Positions 52,560 through 61,528 of a stretch of 64,000 nucleotides of DNA are shown here, piece by piece. Source of the stretch: Dactylococcopsis salina PCC 8305 (GTDB lineage: Bacteria > Cyanobacteriota > Cyanobacteriia > Cyanobacteriales > Rubidibacteraceae); NCBI RefSeq assembly GCF_000317615.1, contig NC_019780.1, forward strand, positions 3,121,840 through 3,185,839, given 5' to 3'. The notes below the pieces were generated by a model, which was not told the origin of the DNA, made no database searches, and saw nothing but the letters and a program-made list of their open reading frames with translations. Both the position numbers and the translations under genes were made by a program. Position 1 is the first letter of the stretch, and each line of letters opens with the position of its first letter.

Positions 52560-52934
52560 TCCTGAATTGGCAGGATGTCCAATTAAATTGGATGGAGATA
52601 TGACTAACCGTTAGGTAGTCAGCTTGGCTTTCCCTCAATTTGAGTGGAGGAGAGTCTGAGTGATCAGGTTCTAGAATCTCCTGTCATAATCTCTGATTTG
52701 ATGGGAGAGGTTCAAATAACAGACTAATTCTTTTTTCCCTTCATCGGTTTGCAACATTTTAGCATCGATCAATCTTAAGTGATAAAATTTCTAAAATAGC
52801 TGTAGGTTGGGTGAAACCCAACATGAAATCAAGTAGCTGTAGGTTGAGTAAAACCCAACATGGCATCAAGTAGCTGTAGTAGCTGTAGGTTGGGTGAAAC
52901 CCAACAATTAATTACATCATCGGAACTATTTATT
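52560..52934. repeat. Gap between intron and GvpV-like gene with GTAGGTTGGGT units
   Basis: The first ~240 bases after the intron show no ORF. Three units follow at ~52801-52906: GTAGGTTGGGTGAAACCCAACA, a variant GTAGGTTGAGTAAAACC, and a third identical to the first, each preceded by AGTAGCT. No other feature is visible. Confidence 0.85.
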
Positions 52935-53273
52935 ATGTCTTCTCGCCCTCATCAACGTTCTATTCCGCCAAAAATTAGTAGTATTCCACGCCAAAAATCA
53001 GAAGCGACGACTCATCTTGAAATTTATAAGATGAGTGTGGAAAAACATCGTTTACAACAAGAACTCAAAAATCTGAAAAACCGAGAAAAACAAATTTCTA
53101 AACGCTTAAAACAAATCGAACAACACACTGAAGATTTACTCTCTCAAGTTCATTCCCCAGAGGAGATTTCTTCATCTCCTCAGCCTTCCAAAATATCAAA
53201 AGGAAAGATAGAGGAAGGTTTTTCTTCTCCTCAGAGTGCGTTTGATTTTGAACAAGTTTATGTTGATTATTAA
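52935..53273 (+). CDS. Coiled-coil protein resembling gas-vesicle protein GvpV
   Basis: 112 residues from ATG 52935. N-terminal SIPPKISSIPRQKSEATTHLEIYK (within ~8-32) and a heptad coiled coil (~32-75, VEKHRLQQELKNLKNREKQI). This matches my recollection of cyanobacterial GvpV, which has PxISSxPRQKxEA...YLxIYK and the same coiled coil. No gvpA/C/N/J genes are within the window, so a gas-vesicle role is tentative. The C-terminus is low-complexity Ser/Pro. Confidence 0.5.
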   Translation: MSSRPHQRSIPPKISSIPRQKSEATTHLEIYKMSVEKHRLQQELKNLKNREKQISKRLKQIEQHTEDLLSQVHSPEEISSSPQPSKISKGKIEEGFSSPQSAFDFEQVYVDY

Positions 53274-53276
53274 CTG

Positions 53277-53457
53277 TGTTGGGTTTCATTTCTTCCACCC
53301 AACCTACAGAGGATGTTGGGTTTCATTTCTTCCACCGAACCTACAGAGGATGTTGGGTTTCATTTCTTCCACCGAACCTACAGAGGGTGTTGGGTTTCAT
53401 TTCTTTTCACCCAACCTACAGAGGATGTTGGGTTTCATTTCTTTTCACCCAACCTAC
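53277..53457. repeat. Five-copy 37-bp TGTTGGGTTTC tandem array
   Basis: Units begin at 53277, 53314, 53351, 53388 and 53426: TGTTGGGTTTCATTTC, TTCCACC(C/G)AACC and TACAGAGG. Two middle copies have CCGAACC, and the last two carry an extra TT (CTTTTCACC). It is tail-to-tail with the next gene: the array's last bases encode the end region of the methyltransferase stop. Confidence 0.92.
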
Positions 53458-54398
53458 TGGTTGGTGCGGACAGCGCGAAACATTCCGAAACGACAAAGCC
53501 CCGTGCCAAATGCAAGTCGCATTAAGAGTAAGGTGGGAACTTCTCTCAAAGATTTAATAAACCCATAAACGCCAAATTTCACTAAACCTCTGGGTCGTAC
53601 AATTCCTTGCCAAATTGAATCTAGCCATGAGGGAAGGGTGGCTTGTGTCCAATCATCTGTGATCACTTTTCCTTCTACGAAGCCAGTTGCTTCTAAGGTT
53701 TCGGAAAATCCTTCAATACTGGAAAATTCGGGATGTGACCATTGATCTAGTAGTTGTCGCATCACGGGTTTCTCCCAAGCATTAAGCGGTTTTTGCCGAA
53801 CATCTCGCTGATTCCAGTCCGCAACCACTAATAAACCTCCAGGTTTGACGACACGCAGTAATTCCTTGGCAAAACTTTCTTTGTCGGGAATATGGGGTCC
53901 AGTTTCGATCGACCAAACGACATCAAAGCTACCATCGGGAAAAGAGAGGGACATGGCATCATCCACCATAAATTTAGCGCTCAAGCCACCGGGAGTGAGT
54001 TCTTGCGCTCGTTTCACTTGTTGCGGACTAATGGTAACGCCAGTAACATTAAACCCATAATTTTGGGCAAGAATCCGACTACTTCCGCCGATTCCACAGC
54101 CGACATCTAAAACTGATGTACCAGCAGGAAGTTTGTCTAACCCTCCCCAACGCGCCATTTCATGGACAAAGTCGGCTTTGGCTTGTAAGAAGTCTTTTCT
54201 CTGTGGTGGTGTGCCATAATGACCGAGATGGATATGTTCTCCCCAATAAAATTCTAGGATGCCGTCTTCTGTCCATTCGTCATAGGAGTTGGCGACAGAA
54301 TCGGAGGATTGGTAACGCCTAGCAGTGGCTAGATACGACACAAGACCGGTGCTGAATAATAAGGCGGCTATGCCAAAGGTTAGTACGAATGAGTTCAT
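53454..54398 (-). CDS. MPBQ/MSBQ methyltransferase (tocopherol pathway)
   Basis: 314 residues closely resembling Synechocystis sll0418, 2-methyl-6-phytylbenzoquinone methyltransferase. N-terminal membrane anchor (~5-25), YQSSDSVANSYDEWTEDGILE (begins ~29), SAM motif SVLDVGCGIGGSSRIL (~94-109), VTGVTISPQQVKRA (~117-130), FDVVWSIETGPHIPDK (~158-173) and VVADWNQRD (~192-200). The C-terminal region IKSLREVPTLLLMRLAFGTG ends at a membrane-like helix. It methylates the quinone ring for alpha-tocopherol synthesis and possibly plastoquinone. The stop lies next to the tandem array. Confidence 0.9.
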   Translation of the reverse strand: MNSFVLTFGIAALLFSTGLVSYLATARRYQSSDSVANSYDEWTEDGILEFYWGEHIHLGHYGTPPQRKDFLQAKADFVHEMARWGGLDKLPAGTSVLDVGCGIGGSSRILAQNYGFNVTGVTISPQQVKRAQELTPGGLSAKFMVDDAMSLSFPDGSFDVVWSIETGPHIPDKESFAKELLRVVKPGGLLVVADWNQRDVRQKPLNAWEKPVMRQLLDQWSHPEFSSIEGFSETLEATGFVEGKVITDDWTQATLPSWLDSIWQGIVRPRGLVKFGVYGFIKSLREVPTLLLMRLAFGTGLCRFGMFRAVRTNQ

Positions 54399-54440
54399 TT
54401 TTTCCTCTAAATTTTGATCTTGTTAATGATCTTATCTAAT

Positions 54441-54560
54441 TCGTCCCCCTTACCCCCAAGTTTGGGAGGTTCGCCCCCTTACCCCCAAGTTTGGGGGGAT
54501 TCGCCCCCTTACCCCCAAGTTTGGGAGGTTCGCCCCCTTACCCCCAAGTTTGGGGGGATT
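54441..54560. repeat. Four-copy 29/30-bp C-rich tandem array
   Basis: TTCGCCCCCTTACCCCCAAG plus TTTGGGAGG or TTTGGGGGGA, starting at 54441 (first copy TTCGTCCCCC), 54471, 54501 and 54530. The array ends at the coaE stop codon (TAA 54560-54562). Confidence 0.92.
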
Positions 54561-55153
54561 TAAGACAACAATCGATCGATCTGCTGTTGGAGTTCACTGG
54601 TGCTTCCAGAATTATCAATCACCACATCAGCCAGCGCCATTTTTTCCTCTAGCGATATTTGCGCCTTAATGCGCGATCGCGCTTCGGTTTCTGAGAGTTG
54701 GTCTCTTGCCATCACTCGCGCCAACTGTTGCTGTGGCGAACAATAAACCACCCAAATTTCTGTCACTAAATCGGTCATTTCTGCTTCAAATAAAAGCGGT
54801 ATCACTACCACGACTTGCTTTGTACTTAAGTGATTTAATTCACTTGTTATGCACTGACGAACATAAGGATGAATTTTTTGTTCTAACCACTGTTTTTCTG
54901 CTGGCTGATTAAAAATAATTTTGCCGAGTTTCGATCGATTTAAACTACCATCTTCTTGTAATATCTGCTTGCCATAACGTTGTTTAATTGCTTCTAAAAT
55001 CCGCGATTCTTTGCTGACAGCCTCTCTTGCATAAAAATCAGCATCTAAAATCGGAAGATTATAAACCTTGTGCAAATAATTAGAAACGGTACTTTTTCCA
55101 GTTCCAATTCCGCCAGTAACGCCAATAATTTGTTTAACTTCTCCATTTGTCAT
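54560..55153 (-). CDS. coaE: Dephospho-CoA kinase
   Basis: 197-residue P-loop kinase catalysing the last CoA-synthesis step. Walker A GVTGGIGTGKSTV (~12-24), DADFYAREAV (~38-47), the lid region (~120-140) with VVIPLLFEAEMTDLV, and VMARDQLSETEARSRIKAQ (~146-164), the family's Arg-containing segment. Complete. Stop codon abuts a C-rich tandem array. Confidence 0.95.
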   Translation of the reverse strand: MTNGEVKQIIGVTGGIGTGKSTVSNYLHKVYNLPILDADFYAREAVSKESRILEAIKQRYGKQILQEDGSLNRSKLGKIIFNQPAEKQWLEQKIHPYVRQCITSELNHLSTKQVVVVIPLLFEAEMTDLVTEIWVVYCSPQQQLARVMARDQLSETEARSRIKAQISLEEKMALADVVIDNSGSTSELQQQIDRLLS

Positions 55154-55182
55154 AATTTTATGATTTACATTACTTTACTAAG

Positions 55183-55281
55183 TATATTGATCTACAAGAT
55201 GCGATCGAAGCAGAAAACAATCCTGAAAATCAAGAAAGAGTTTCTTGGGAGTTTATGAAACAGAATTTATCAGTTAAATAA
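55183..55281 (+). pseudogene. Fragment of an unidentified short gene
   Basis: An open frame without start reads YIDLQDAIEAENNPENQERV, then SWEFMKQNLSVK and stop. It has good protein character but the 5' part is absent (the coaE start region lies directly upstream). No family recognised. Confidence 0.35.
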
Positions 55282-55421
55282 ATATAAGCACCTATGCCAA
55301 ATGAATTCCACATCCGCCAACTGGGAAAGCCAAGCAGTGCCGTGCTTTTGAGGCTTGTAAATCGGCAATTTATTCTGTACACCTGCTTAGAAATTAGTTT
55401 AATTGCGGTATTACGACAAAA

Positions 55422-55711
55422 TTAACGTTGATCGATGCTTAATTTTCCTGCTGCAAGAGTAACAGTGGGTTGATAAAAAACATCTAATTGTCTTATTCTT
55501 GCAAATTCAGAGTTTAATTGTAGAACTTTTTTTTAATCTCTGGGCGACGGCTACCATATTCTTCGATCACGACTTGATTAACTGCTACTATTTTTAATGT
55601 TTTTGGTTCATAAATTAATGCGGGAAGTGGGAAAAGCTCGATCGCCCTTTGCGATCGATAATCAGAATAATAGGCTTAAAATTAGACAGCGAAGGGAATG
55701 AGTACATAATC
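55422..55711 (-). pseudogene. Degenerate, frameshifted minus-strand gene remnant
   Basis: Successive open stretches on the minus strand join into protein-like sequence only with frame changes: NFKPIILIIDRKGRSSF, then LPALIYEPKTLKIVAVNQ and VVIEEYGSRRPEI. A further shift at an A8 run (~55530) gives LQLNSEFARIRQLDVF and LAAGKLSIDQR before the stop. At least two shifts. PALIYEPKTLKIVAVN is PAS-like in pattern, but this is weak. Rest of the 55154-55735 gap shows no intact gene. Confidence 0.4.
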
Positions 55712-55735
55712 TGATTGACATTTTGATTGATAAAC

Positions 55736-56551
55736 TTACTGAAATTCCTGACGTTTTCCGCCAGAAATTCTTTCTGTGATTGCTTCTGTTAATCCTTCTA
55801 AAGTATATACTTTGGCTTCAATATCGCATTGATTAAGTAGTTCTTGACAGGATTGAGAAGTTTGGGGGCCAATAGAAGCGATATAGACTTCTGCTAAGAC
55901 TTCTCTTAAGCGTACCCTAGAACCCAATTCAGAAATCAAAAGATTATAAAAACATTGAACGGTTTTTGAACTCGCAAAGGTTATTATATCAACGGTTTGG
56001 GTTTTGAGGGCTTCGATCGCGATCGGATCGACTGTTTTCGGACAACCAGATTGATAAGCAGCAACCGCAATCACTTCCGCATTTTGTGCTTGAAATTCCT
56101 GAATTAATACCTCTCTCCCGCCACTTTCAACACGAGGAAAAAGGATTTTTTGTTTAGATAAATTTTCTGGAAATTTAGCAACTAGAGAATCAGCAACAAA
56201 GTTAGGAGGAATAAAGGTTGGTTTGATCCCTTCTTTTTCTAAAACAGCGGCGGTTTTTTGACCCACCACTGCCATTTTAAGGGAGTCTAAAAGGCGACGA
56301 TCGATGCTTAATTGTTTCAGCCGTTCAAAAAAGAATTTTACACCATTCGCTGAAGTTAGAATCAACCAATCGAAACTAGATAATTGTCGAAGCGCCTGAT
56401 CTAAATGTTCCCAAGTCGAAGGCGGACGAATTTCTAATGCTGCCATTTCGATAACAGTTGCGCCCTGTTTTTCTAATAAATGGCGAAAGGTTTTACTTTG
56501 TTTGGCGGCGCGAGTAACTAAAATGGTTTGATTGCTTAACGGAAGAGACAT
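55736..56551 (-). CDS. hemD: Uroporphyrinogen-III synthase
   Basis: 271-residue two-domain cyclase converting hydroxymethylbilane to uroporphyrinogen III, for chlorophyll, haem, bilins and cobalamin. N-terminal QTILVTRAAKQSKTFRHLLE (~8-27), SSFDWLILTSANGVKFFFERL (within ~57-78), ILFPRVESGGREVL (~136-149), VDIITFASSKTVQCFYNLL (within ~187-206) and ASIGPQTSQSC (~225-235). All typical. Its symbol rests on domain pattern, since HemD is weakly conserved. uvrA lies 92 bases upstream, same strand. Confidence 0.9.
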   Translation of the reverse strand: MSLPLSNQTILVTRAAKQSKTFRHLLEKQGATVIEMAALEIRPPSTWEHLDQALRQLSSFDWLILTSANGVKFFFERLKQLSIDRRLLDSLKMAVVGQKTAAVLEKEGIKPTFIPPNFVADSLVAKFPENLSKQKILFPRVESGGREVLIQEFQAQNAEVIAVAAYQSGCPKTVDPIAIEALKTQTVDIITFASSKTVQCFYNLLISELGSRVRLREVLAEVYIASIGPQTSQSCQELLNQCDIEAKVYTLEGLTEAITERISGGKRQEFQ

Positions 56552-56643
56552 TATTTGTTATTTGTTATTCGTTATTTGTTATTTGGCAACTCATCAAAGA
56601 GACCGTAGGGTGGGCAAGGCAAACCCTACAAGAGGCGAACTAA

Positions 56644-59475
56644 TTACTGTAATAAGTATTGTCCAGTATAAGATTTAGTTTCTTTAGCGACCATTTCTGG
56701 TGTTCCTGTTACCATGATTTCCCCTCCTTTGTCTCCTCCTTCGGGACCGAGATCAATTAACCAATCAGCACAACGAATAATATCAAGATTATGTTCAATA
56801 ACCAAAACTGAGTTTCCTTTATCCACTAAACGCTGTAAAACATTAAGTAATTGATGGACATCATAAAACGATAAACCAGTGGTCGGTTCATCAATTAAAT
56901 ATAAGGTTTTTCCCGTCGCCCGTCGAGACAATTCTGTTGCTAATTTAATCCGTTGCGCTTCTCCTCCAGACAAGGTGGGTGCGGGTTGTCCAAGGGGAAT
57001 ATAACCTAACCCGACATCCACTAAAGTTTGTAAACGAGTGGCGGCGCGAGGAATGTTTTCAAATACTTTTAAAGCCTCTTCTGCGGTGAGGTGTAAAACA
57101 TCTGCAATAGAATGTCCTTTATATTTTACTTGCAAGGTTTCACGGTTATATCTTGCGCCTTTACAAACTTCGCATTCTACATAAACGTTAGGAAGAAAAT
57201 TCATTTCAATGACATTAACTCCCTGTCCATTACAAGCCTCGCAACGTCCTCCTTTAACATTAAAAGAAAATCGTCCTGCTTTATAGCCTCTGGCTTTAGC
57301 TTCGACGGTTTCTGTAAATACCGATCGAATCGGATCAAAGACTCCTGTATAAGTGGCTGGATTCGATCGAGGCGTGCGACCAATTGGGGCTTGATCAATA
57401 ACAATCACTTTATCAACTGCATTTAATCCTTTGAGGTTTTCTAATCCTTTGGGAAAGGGAATTTTATACCCTAAACGATGTTGTAAAGCAGGATAAAGCA
57501 ACTCATTAATTAAGGTAGATTTTCCAGAACCGGATACACCAGTGACACAAACTAATTTACCTAATGGAATCTCAACATCAATGTGTTTTAAGTTGTTGGC
57601 ATAAGCATTAATTAAATACAAAGATTTTCCGTTTCCTTTTCGTCTTTCTGTGGGCGTTTCTATGACTCGTCTTCTAGCTAAATAGTCACCTGTAATAGAT
57701 TTTTTACAGTTAATTATTGTTTTTAATGTTCCCTGGGAAACAATTTCGCCGCCGTGAATTCCAGCGCCGGGTCCAATATCAACAAGTTGGTCAGCATTGC
57801 GGATGGTTTCTTCATCGTGTTCGACAACAATTAAAGTGTTTCCTAAATCTCTCAGTTTTTTGAGAGTTTCTAACAGTTTTCCGTTATCTCTTTGATGTAA
57901 GCCAATACTGGGTTCGTCTAAAACATAAAGTACACCAGTTAATCCTGATCCGATTTGTGTAGCTAGACGAATTCGTTGCGCTTCTCCCCCAGAAAGGGTC
58001 ATTGCTGGTCGATCGAGCGTTAAATAATCTAAGCCGACATCTAGTAAAAATTGTAATCTTGCTTCGATTTCCTTTAAAGCTAACTCCCCAATTTTTGCTT
58101 GTTTTGATGAGAGTTTTAAGTGTTGAACGCGATTTAAACTTTCAGCAATAGAAACACCTGTTAATTCAGTAATTTTATATTGTCCTAATTGAACGGAAAG
58201 CGATTCTGGTTTCAGTCTTTTTCCCCCACAAACTTCACAAGTTTGATCAACCATATACTGTTCTAATTTTTGTTTGTAGGTATCTGAAGCGTTTTCTAAC
58301 GTTCGTTCTAATCCTGTAATTACTCCCCAATATTGTTTTTCATAACCTCTAATTTCTCTTCCTCTGGCATCTTCATAAACAAAAATTGGTTCATTACTTC
58401 CATATAAGATAATATTTTGTTGTTCTACTGTTAGTTTTTTCCAAGGCGTTTGCAGTTCAAATCCGTAAGCCTCTCCTAAACTATACAGTAAAGAAAGATA
58501 ATAACTATTGTCTTTTTCTGACCAAGGCGCGATCGCGCTGTAAACGGGTTGTTTCGGATCAGGAACAATTAATTCTGGAGAAAACATCCGTAATTTTCCA
58601 ATACCATGACAGTTAGAACAAGCGCCATAAGGGGAATTAAAAGAGAATAAACGAGGGGATAATTCTTCCATGACTGCGCCATGTTCTGGACAAGCAAAGT
58701 TTTCAGAAAAAATAATTTCTTGAGGCGGTTTTTCTTCTGATGTTTCGTTTAAAATCTCGACAACTGCTAATCCGTCAGAATGTTTTAGAGTAGTGGCTAA
58801 AGAATCCGCTAAACGTTCTTGGATTCCTTCTTTTTTAATCAGTCGATCGACCACAACTTCGATCGTGTGCGCTTTATTTTTACTCAGTTTAATGCTTTCT
58901 GTCAGTTCTCTTACTGTACCATCCACCCGCACTCGCACGAATCCTTCACTGGCTAAACTGGAAAGTAACTGTTGATGCGTTCCTTTTTTGCCGCGTACCA
59001 CTGGCGCTAACAGTTGGAAACGAGTGCGATCGGGCAGTTCTAAAATGTGATCACACATTTGATCGATCGTTTGCGGAGAAATCGCGCGATCGCAGTGGGG
59101 ACAATGGGGTTCACCAGCGCGACCAAATAAAAGCCGTAAGTAATCATAAATTTCTGTGACTGTTCCCACCGTTGAGCGCGGATTGTGGGAAGTAGATTTT
59201 TGATCAATGGAAATGGCTGGACTTAACCCCTCGATCGCATCCACATCAGGTTTATCCACCTGTCCGAGGAATTGACGGGCATAAGCGCTCAAAGATTCCA
59301 CATAGCGCCGTTGTCCCTCTGCGAAAATTGTATCGAATGCAAGAGAAGATTTCCCCGACCCCGAAACCCCAGTAAAAACAATGAGTCGATCGCGCGGTAA
59401 TTCCAAATCAACATTTTTGAGATTATGCTGTCTCGCACCACGAATGCGAATGCTAGGAGAAGAAGAATCAGACAT
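56644..59475 (-). CDS. uvrA: Excinuclease ABC subunit A (UvrA)
   Basis: 943 residues, standard for bacterial UvrA. First Walker A FTGVSGSGKSSL (~33-44), zinc finger CPHCDRAI, second zinc finger CSNCHGIG and the CEVCGGKRL module, signature LSGGEAQRIRLATQ (~489-502), second Walker A VTGVSGSGKSTL (~646-657), CEACNGQG/CEVCKGARY and a second LSGGEAQRIKLA. Damage-recognition ATPase of nucleotide-excision repair. Complete and undisrupted. Confidence 0.98.
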   Translation of the reverse strand: MSDSSSPSIRIRGARQHNLKNVDLELPRDRLIVFTGVSGSGKSSLAFDTIFAEGQRRYVESLSAYARQFLGQVDKPDVDAIEGLSPAISIDQKSTSHNPRSTVGTVTEIYDYLRLLFGRAGEPHCPHCDRAISPQTIDQMCDHILELPDRTRFQLLAPVVRGKKGTHQQLLSSLASEGFVRVRVDGTVRELTESIKLSKNKAHTIEVVVDRLIKKEGIQERLADSLATTLKHSDGLAVVEILNETSEEKPPQEIIFSENFACPEHGAVMEELSPRLFSFNSPYGACSNCHGIGKLRMFSPELIVPDPKQPVYSAIAPWSEKDNSYYLSLLYSLGEAYGFELQTPWKKLTVEQQNIILYGSNEPIFVYEDARGREIRGYEKQYWGVITGLERTLENASDTYKQKLEQYMVDQTCEVCGGKRLKPESLSVQLGQYKITELTGVSIAESLNRVQHLKLSSKQAKIGELALKEIEARLQFLLDVGLDYLTLDRPAMTLSGGEAQRIRLATQIGSGLTGVLYVLDEPSIGLHQRDNGKLLETLKKLRDLGNTLIVVEHDEETIRNADQLVDIGPGAGIHGGEIVSQGTLKTIINCKKSITGDYLARRRVIETPTERRKGNGKSLYLINAYANNLKHIDVEIPLGKLVCVTGVSGSGKSTLINELLYPALQHRLGYKIPFPKGLENLKGLNAVDKVIVIDQAPIGRTPRSNPATYTGVFDPIRSVFTETVEAKARGYKAGRFSFNVKGGRCEACNGQGVNVIEMNFLPNVYVECEVCKGARYNRETLQVKYKGHSIADVLHLTAEEALKVFENIPRAATRLQTLVDVGLGYIPLGQPAPTLSGGEAQRIKLATELSRRATGKTLYLIDEPTTGLSFYDVHQLLNVLQRLVDKGNSVLVIEHNLDIIRCADWLIDLGPEGGDKGGEIMVTGTPEMVAKETKSYTGQYLLQ

Positions 59476-59612
59476 GATAATTAATAATTGGTCATTGCTA
59501 CTGGTTTGACCATTGGCTTGTCTTGCTTGATGGTATGACAGTTAATTGTCTATCTTAATGCAACAAAGGGATTCCCGTTAGATAGCAGTTTCATCTCTTA
59601 TGTAAACAGTTG

Positions 59613-59686
59613 GATTACTTAAGCCCCCCAGAATTGGGGGGTTGGGGGGCAAAACAATTTACAAATCACCTAGTATTGCTATAGCA
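59613..59686. repeat. Palindromic element with CCCCCC/GGGGGG core and TATAGCAG end
   Basis: AAGCCCCCCAGAATTGGGGGGTTGG and a right arm ACAATTTACAAATCACC, ending TAGTATTGCTATAGCAG. This is the right half of the TATAGCAAT-type element seen at 35719 and repeated in the 98-bp array. 19 bases later the aminopropyltransferase gene starts. Confidence 0.7.
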
Positions 59687-59705
59687 GAACGAAGGATTAA
59701 ACAAA

Positions 59706-61214
59706 ATGACTTCTAAACAACGCAATCTTCTCCTCCTCGCCGCCGCGATTTCTTCTGCTAGTGGGTTAGCCAGTGAATTATTATTAGGAACATTAGCGAG
59801 TTATCTCGTGGGAAATGAGGCGCTTTCTTATGGTCTTGCGTTAGGGGGGTTTCTCGCTGCGATGGGAGTGGGGTCATATCTCAGCCGTTTTGTTGGCAAT
59901 GAAAAAAATATGCTATTAACTGCATTTATGACGGTCGAGTTATTAATTGCGCCACTGAATGCGATTCTACCAGTGGGGTTGTTTCTGCTTTTTATTGTCG
60001 GTGGCGAAATTTGGTTAGGATTAGCTTTAGTCACCCTCATTCTGGGAACATTAGCAGGCTTAGAGATTCCCTTGTTAACCCGTATGGTCGAGCAAGAGGA
60101 GGGGGTAAAAGAGGCTCTCGCTGGTGTGTTAGCAATGGACTATTTTGGGGCGTTGGTGGGGTCGTTAGCGTTTCCTGTTTTATTGTTACCGCTAGTGGGA
60201 ATGTTTCCTGCGGCTGCGATTTTAGGCGTTTTTCCAGCAGTGATGGTATTTTTGCTCGGACGAGCTTTTCCTCAGTTGCGTCAGTGGCGGATTTGGGGGC
60301 TATCGATCGCCCTTGGTTTGACCATTTTTGCAGTGATTGTGATTTCTTTTACCCAACGTCTCGAAGATAATCTTTATGGTGCGCCAATTATGCAACGTAC
60401 CCAGTCTTCTTATCAACGTTTGGTTTTAACCCGTCGCGGTAATTATGTGCGCTTGTTTCTAGATGGTGATCTCCAATTTTCTAGCAGTGATGAATACCGC
60501 TACCATGAAGGGTTAGTTCATCCCGCATTAACCGCCGTTTCTCGCCCTCAAAAAGTGTTACTCTTAGGCGCTGGTGATGGTTTAGGGTTGCGAGAAGTTT
60601 TGAAATGGGACACGGTAGAGGAAGTGATGCTGATTGAACTTGATCCAAAAGTGGTGGAATGGGCGAAAACTTATCCCGCTTTGGTGGAAGCGAATCAAAA
60701 TGCTTTTTCTGATTCACGGGTAGAGGTGCGTTATGGAGATGCGTTTCAAGTGGTTTCCCAACTAGAAGCCAATTTTGATGTTATTATCGCAGATTTTCCC
60801 GACCCCGATCGCAACGTTTTGGCGAAGTTATATTCCCTTGGCTTTTATCAACAGTTAAAGGCTCATCTTTCTCCGAGGGGAGTCTTTGTTACACAAGGGA
60901 GTAGTCCTTTTTTTGCGCCTAAAGCCTTTTCTTGTATCGCAGCCACTTTAGAAGCTGTTGATTTCCAAGTCCATCCTTACACCGTTAATGTTCCCAGTTT
61001 TGGCCCCTGGGGTTTTGTTCTAGCCACATCAACCCCATTTCACCCTGAACAAATAACAGAACTCCCGATTAAAACTCGCTTTCTCTCTTCTGCTATGCTT
61101 CCGAGTTTATTTGTCCTTCCGAAAGATTTTCAACCACAAGCGGTAGAAATTAACACTCTCGCTCATCCTGTTATTGTTAATTATGAGCGCGATCGACGCT
61201 GGGTTTTATATTAA
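59706..61214 (+). CDS. Membrane-anchored polyamine aminopropyltransferase-like protein
   Basis: 502 residues. The N-terminal half (~1-215) has seven or so membrane helices (ISSASGLASELLLGTLASYLVG (part) ~16-36, and others). The C-terminal half is a spermidine-synthase-type domain: LFLDGDLQFSSSDEYRYHE (~248-266), HPALTAV, the SAM-like loop LLLGAGDGLGLREVLK (~282-297), IELDPKVVEWAK and DVIIADFPDPDRN (~356-368) with the catalytic Asp region. Homologues with this layout are annotated as spermidine synthases, although activity of the membrane type is not settled. Single gene. Confidence 0.85.
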   Translation: MTSKQRNLLLLAAAISSASGLASELLLGTLASYLVGNEALSYGLALGGFLAAMGVGSYLSRFVGNEKNMLLTAFMTVELLIAPLNAILPVGLFLLFIVGGEIWLGLALVTLILGTLAGLEIPLLTRMVEQEEGVKEALAGVLAMDYFGALVGSLAFPVLLLPLVGMFPAAAILGVFPAVMVFLLGRAFPQLRQWRIWGLSIALGLTIFAVIVISFTQRLEDNLYGAPIMQRTQSSYQRLVLTRRGNYVRLFLDGDLQFSSSDEYRYHEGLVHPALTAVSRPQKVLLLGAGDGLGLREVLKWDTVEEVMLIELDPKVVEWAKTYPALVEANQNAFSDSRVEVRYGDAFQVVSQLEANFDVIIADFPDPDRNVLAKLYSLGFYQQLKAHLSPRGVFVTQGSSPFFAPKAFSCIAATLEAVDFQVHPYTVNVPSFGPWGFVLATSTPFHPEQITELPIKTRFLSSAMLPSLFVLPKDFQPQAVEINTLAHPVIVNYERDRRWVLY

Positions 61215-61249
61215 GGCTTAAGATCATTTTTGTCCTTTGTCTTTCGTCC

Positions 61250-61430
61250 TTCGTCCTTTGTCCTTTGTTTTCCAATGACTAATGACCAATGACCAATGAC
61301 TAATTTGTGTTGGGTTTCGTTTCCTCCACCCAACCTACTTTTTATCTTTTCCCCCCAATCATCGGGGGGTTAGGGGGGATGATTCCTTGATTGATGTTGG
61401 GTTTCGCTTCTCTCCACCCAACCTACGACT
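61250..61430. repeat. Direct repeats and GTAGGTTGGGT units downstream of the aminopropyltransferase gene
   Basis: Short TTTGTCCTT/TTCGTCC and CCAATGACTAATGACC runs (~61230-61300), then inverted TGTTGGGTTTCGTTTCC/TCCACCCAACCTAC (~61307-61338), a CCCCCCAATCATCGGGGGGTTAGG hairpin (~61352-61378), and another inverted unit (~61395-61427). No gene between 61215 and 61528. Confidence 0.85.
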
Positions 61431-61528
61431 AATTTGATCTTAAGTGTTTCTTCCGATTAGACTTGATCCGAATCTTCGATCGATCCGTAAAGTAGGGAAT
61501 AGTAACGTTTCATGGAGCATTAAAAGTA

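Noticed and set aside
53236-53568. Three overlapping plus-strand frames with GFHFF-type repeats
   Set aside because: Pure translation of the five-copy 37-bp array, plus the antisense of the methyltransferase end.
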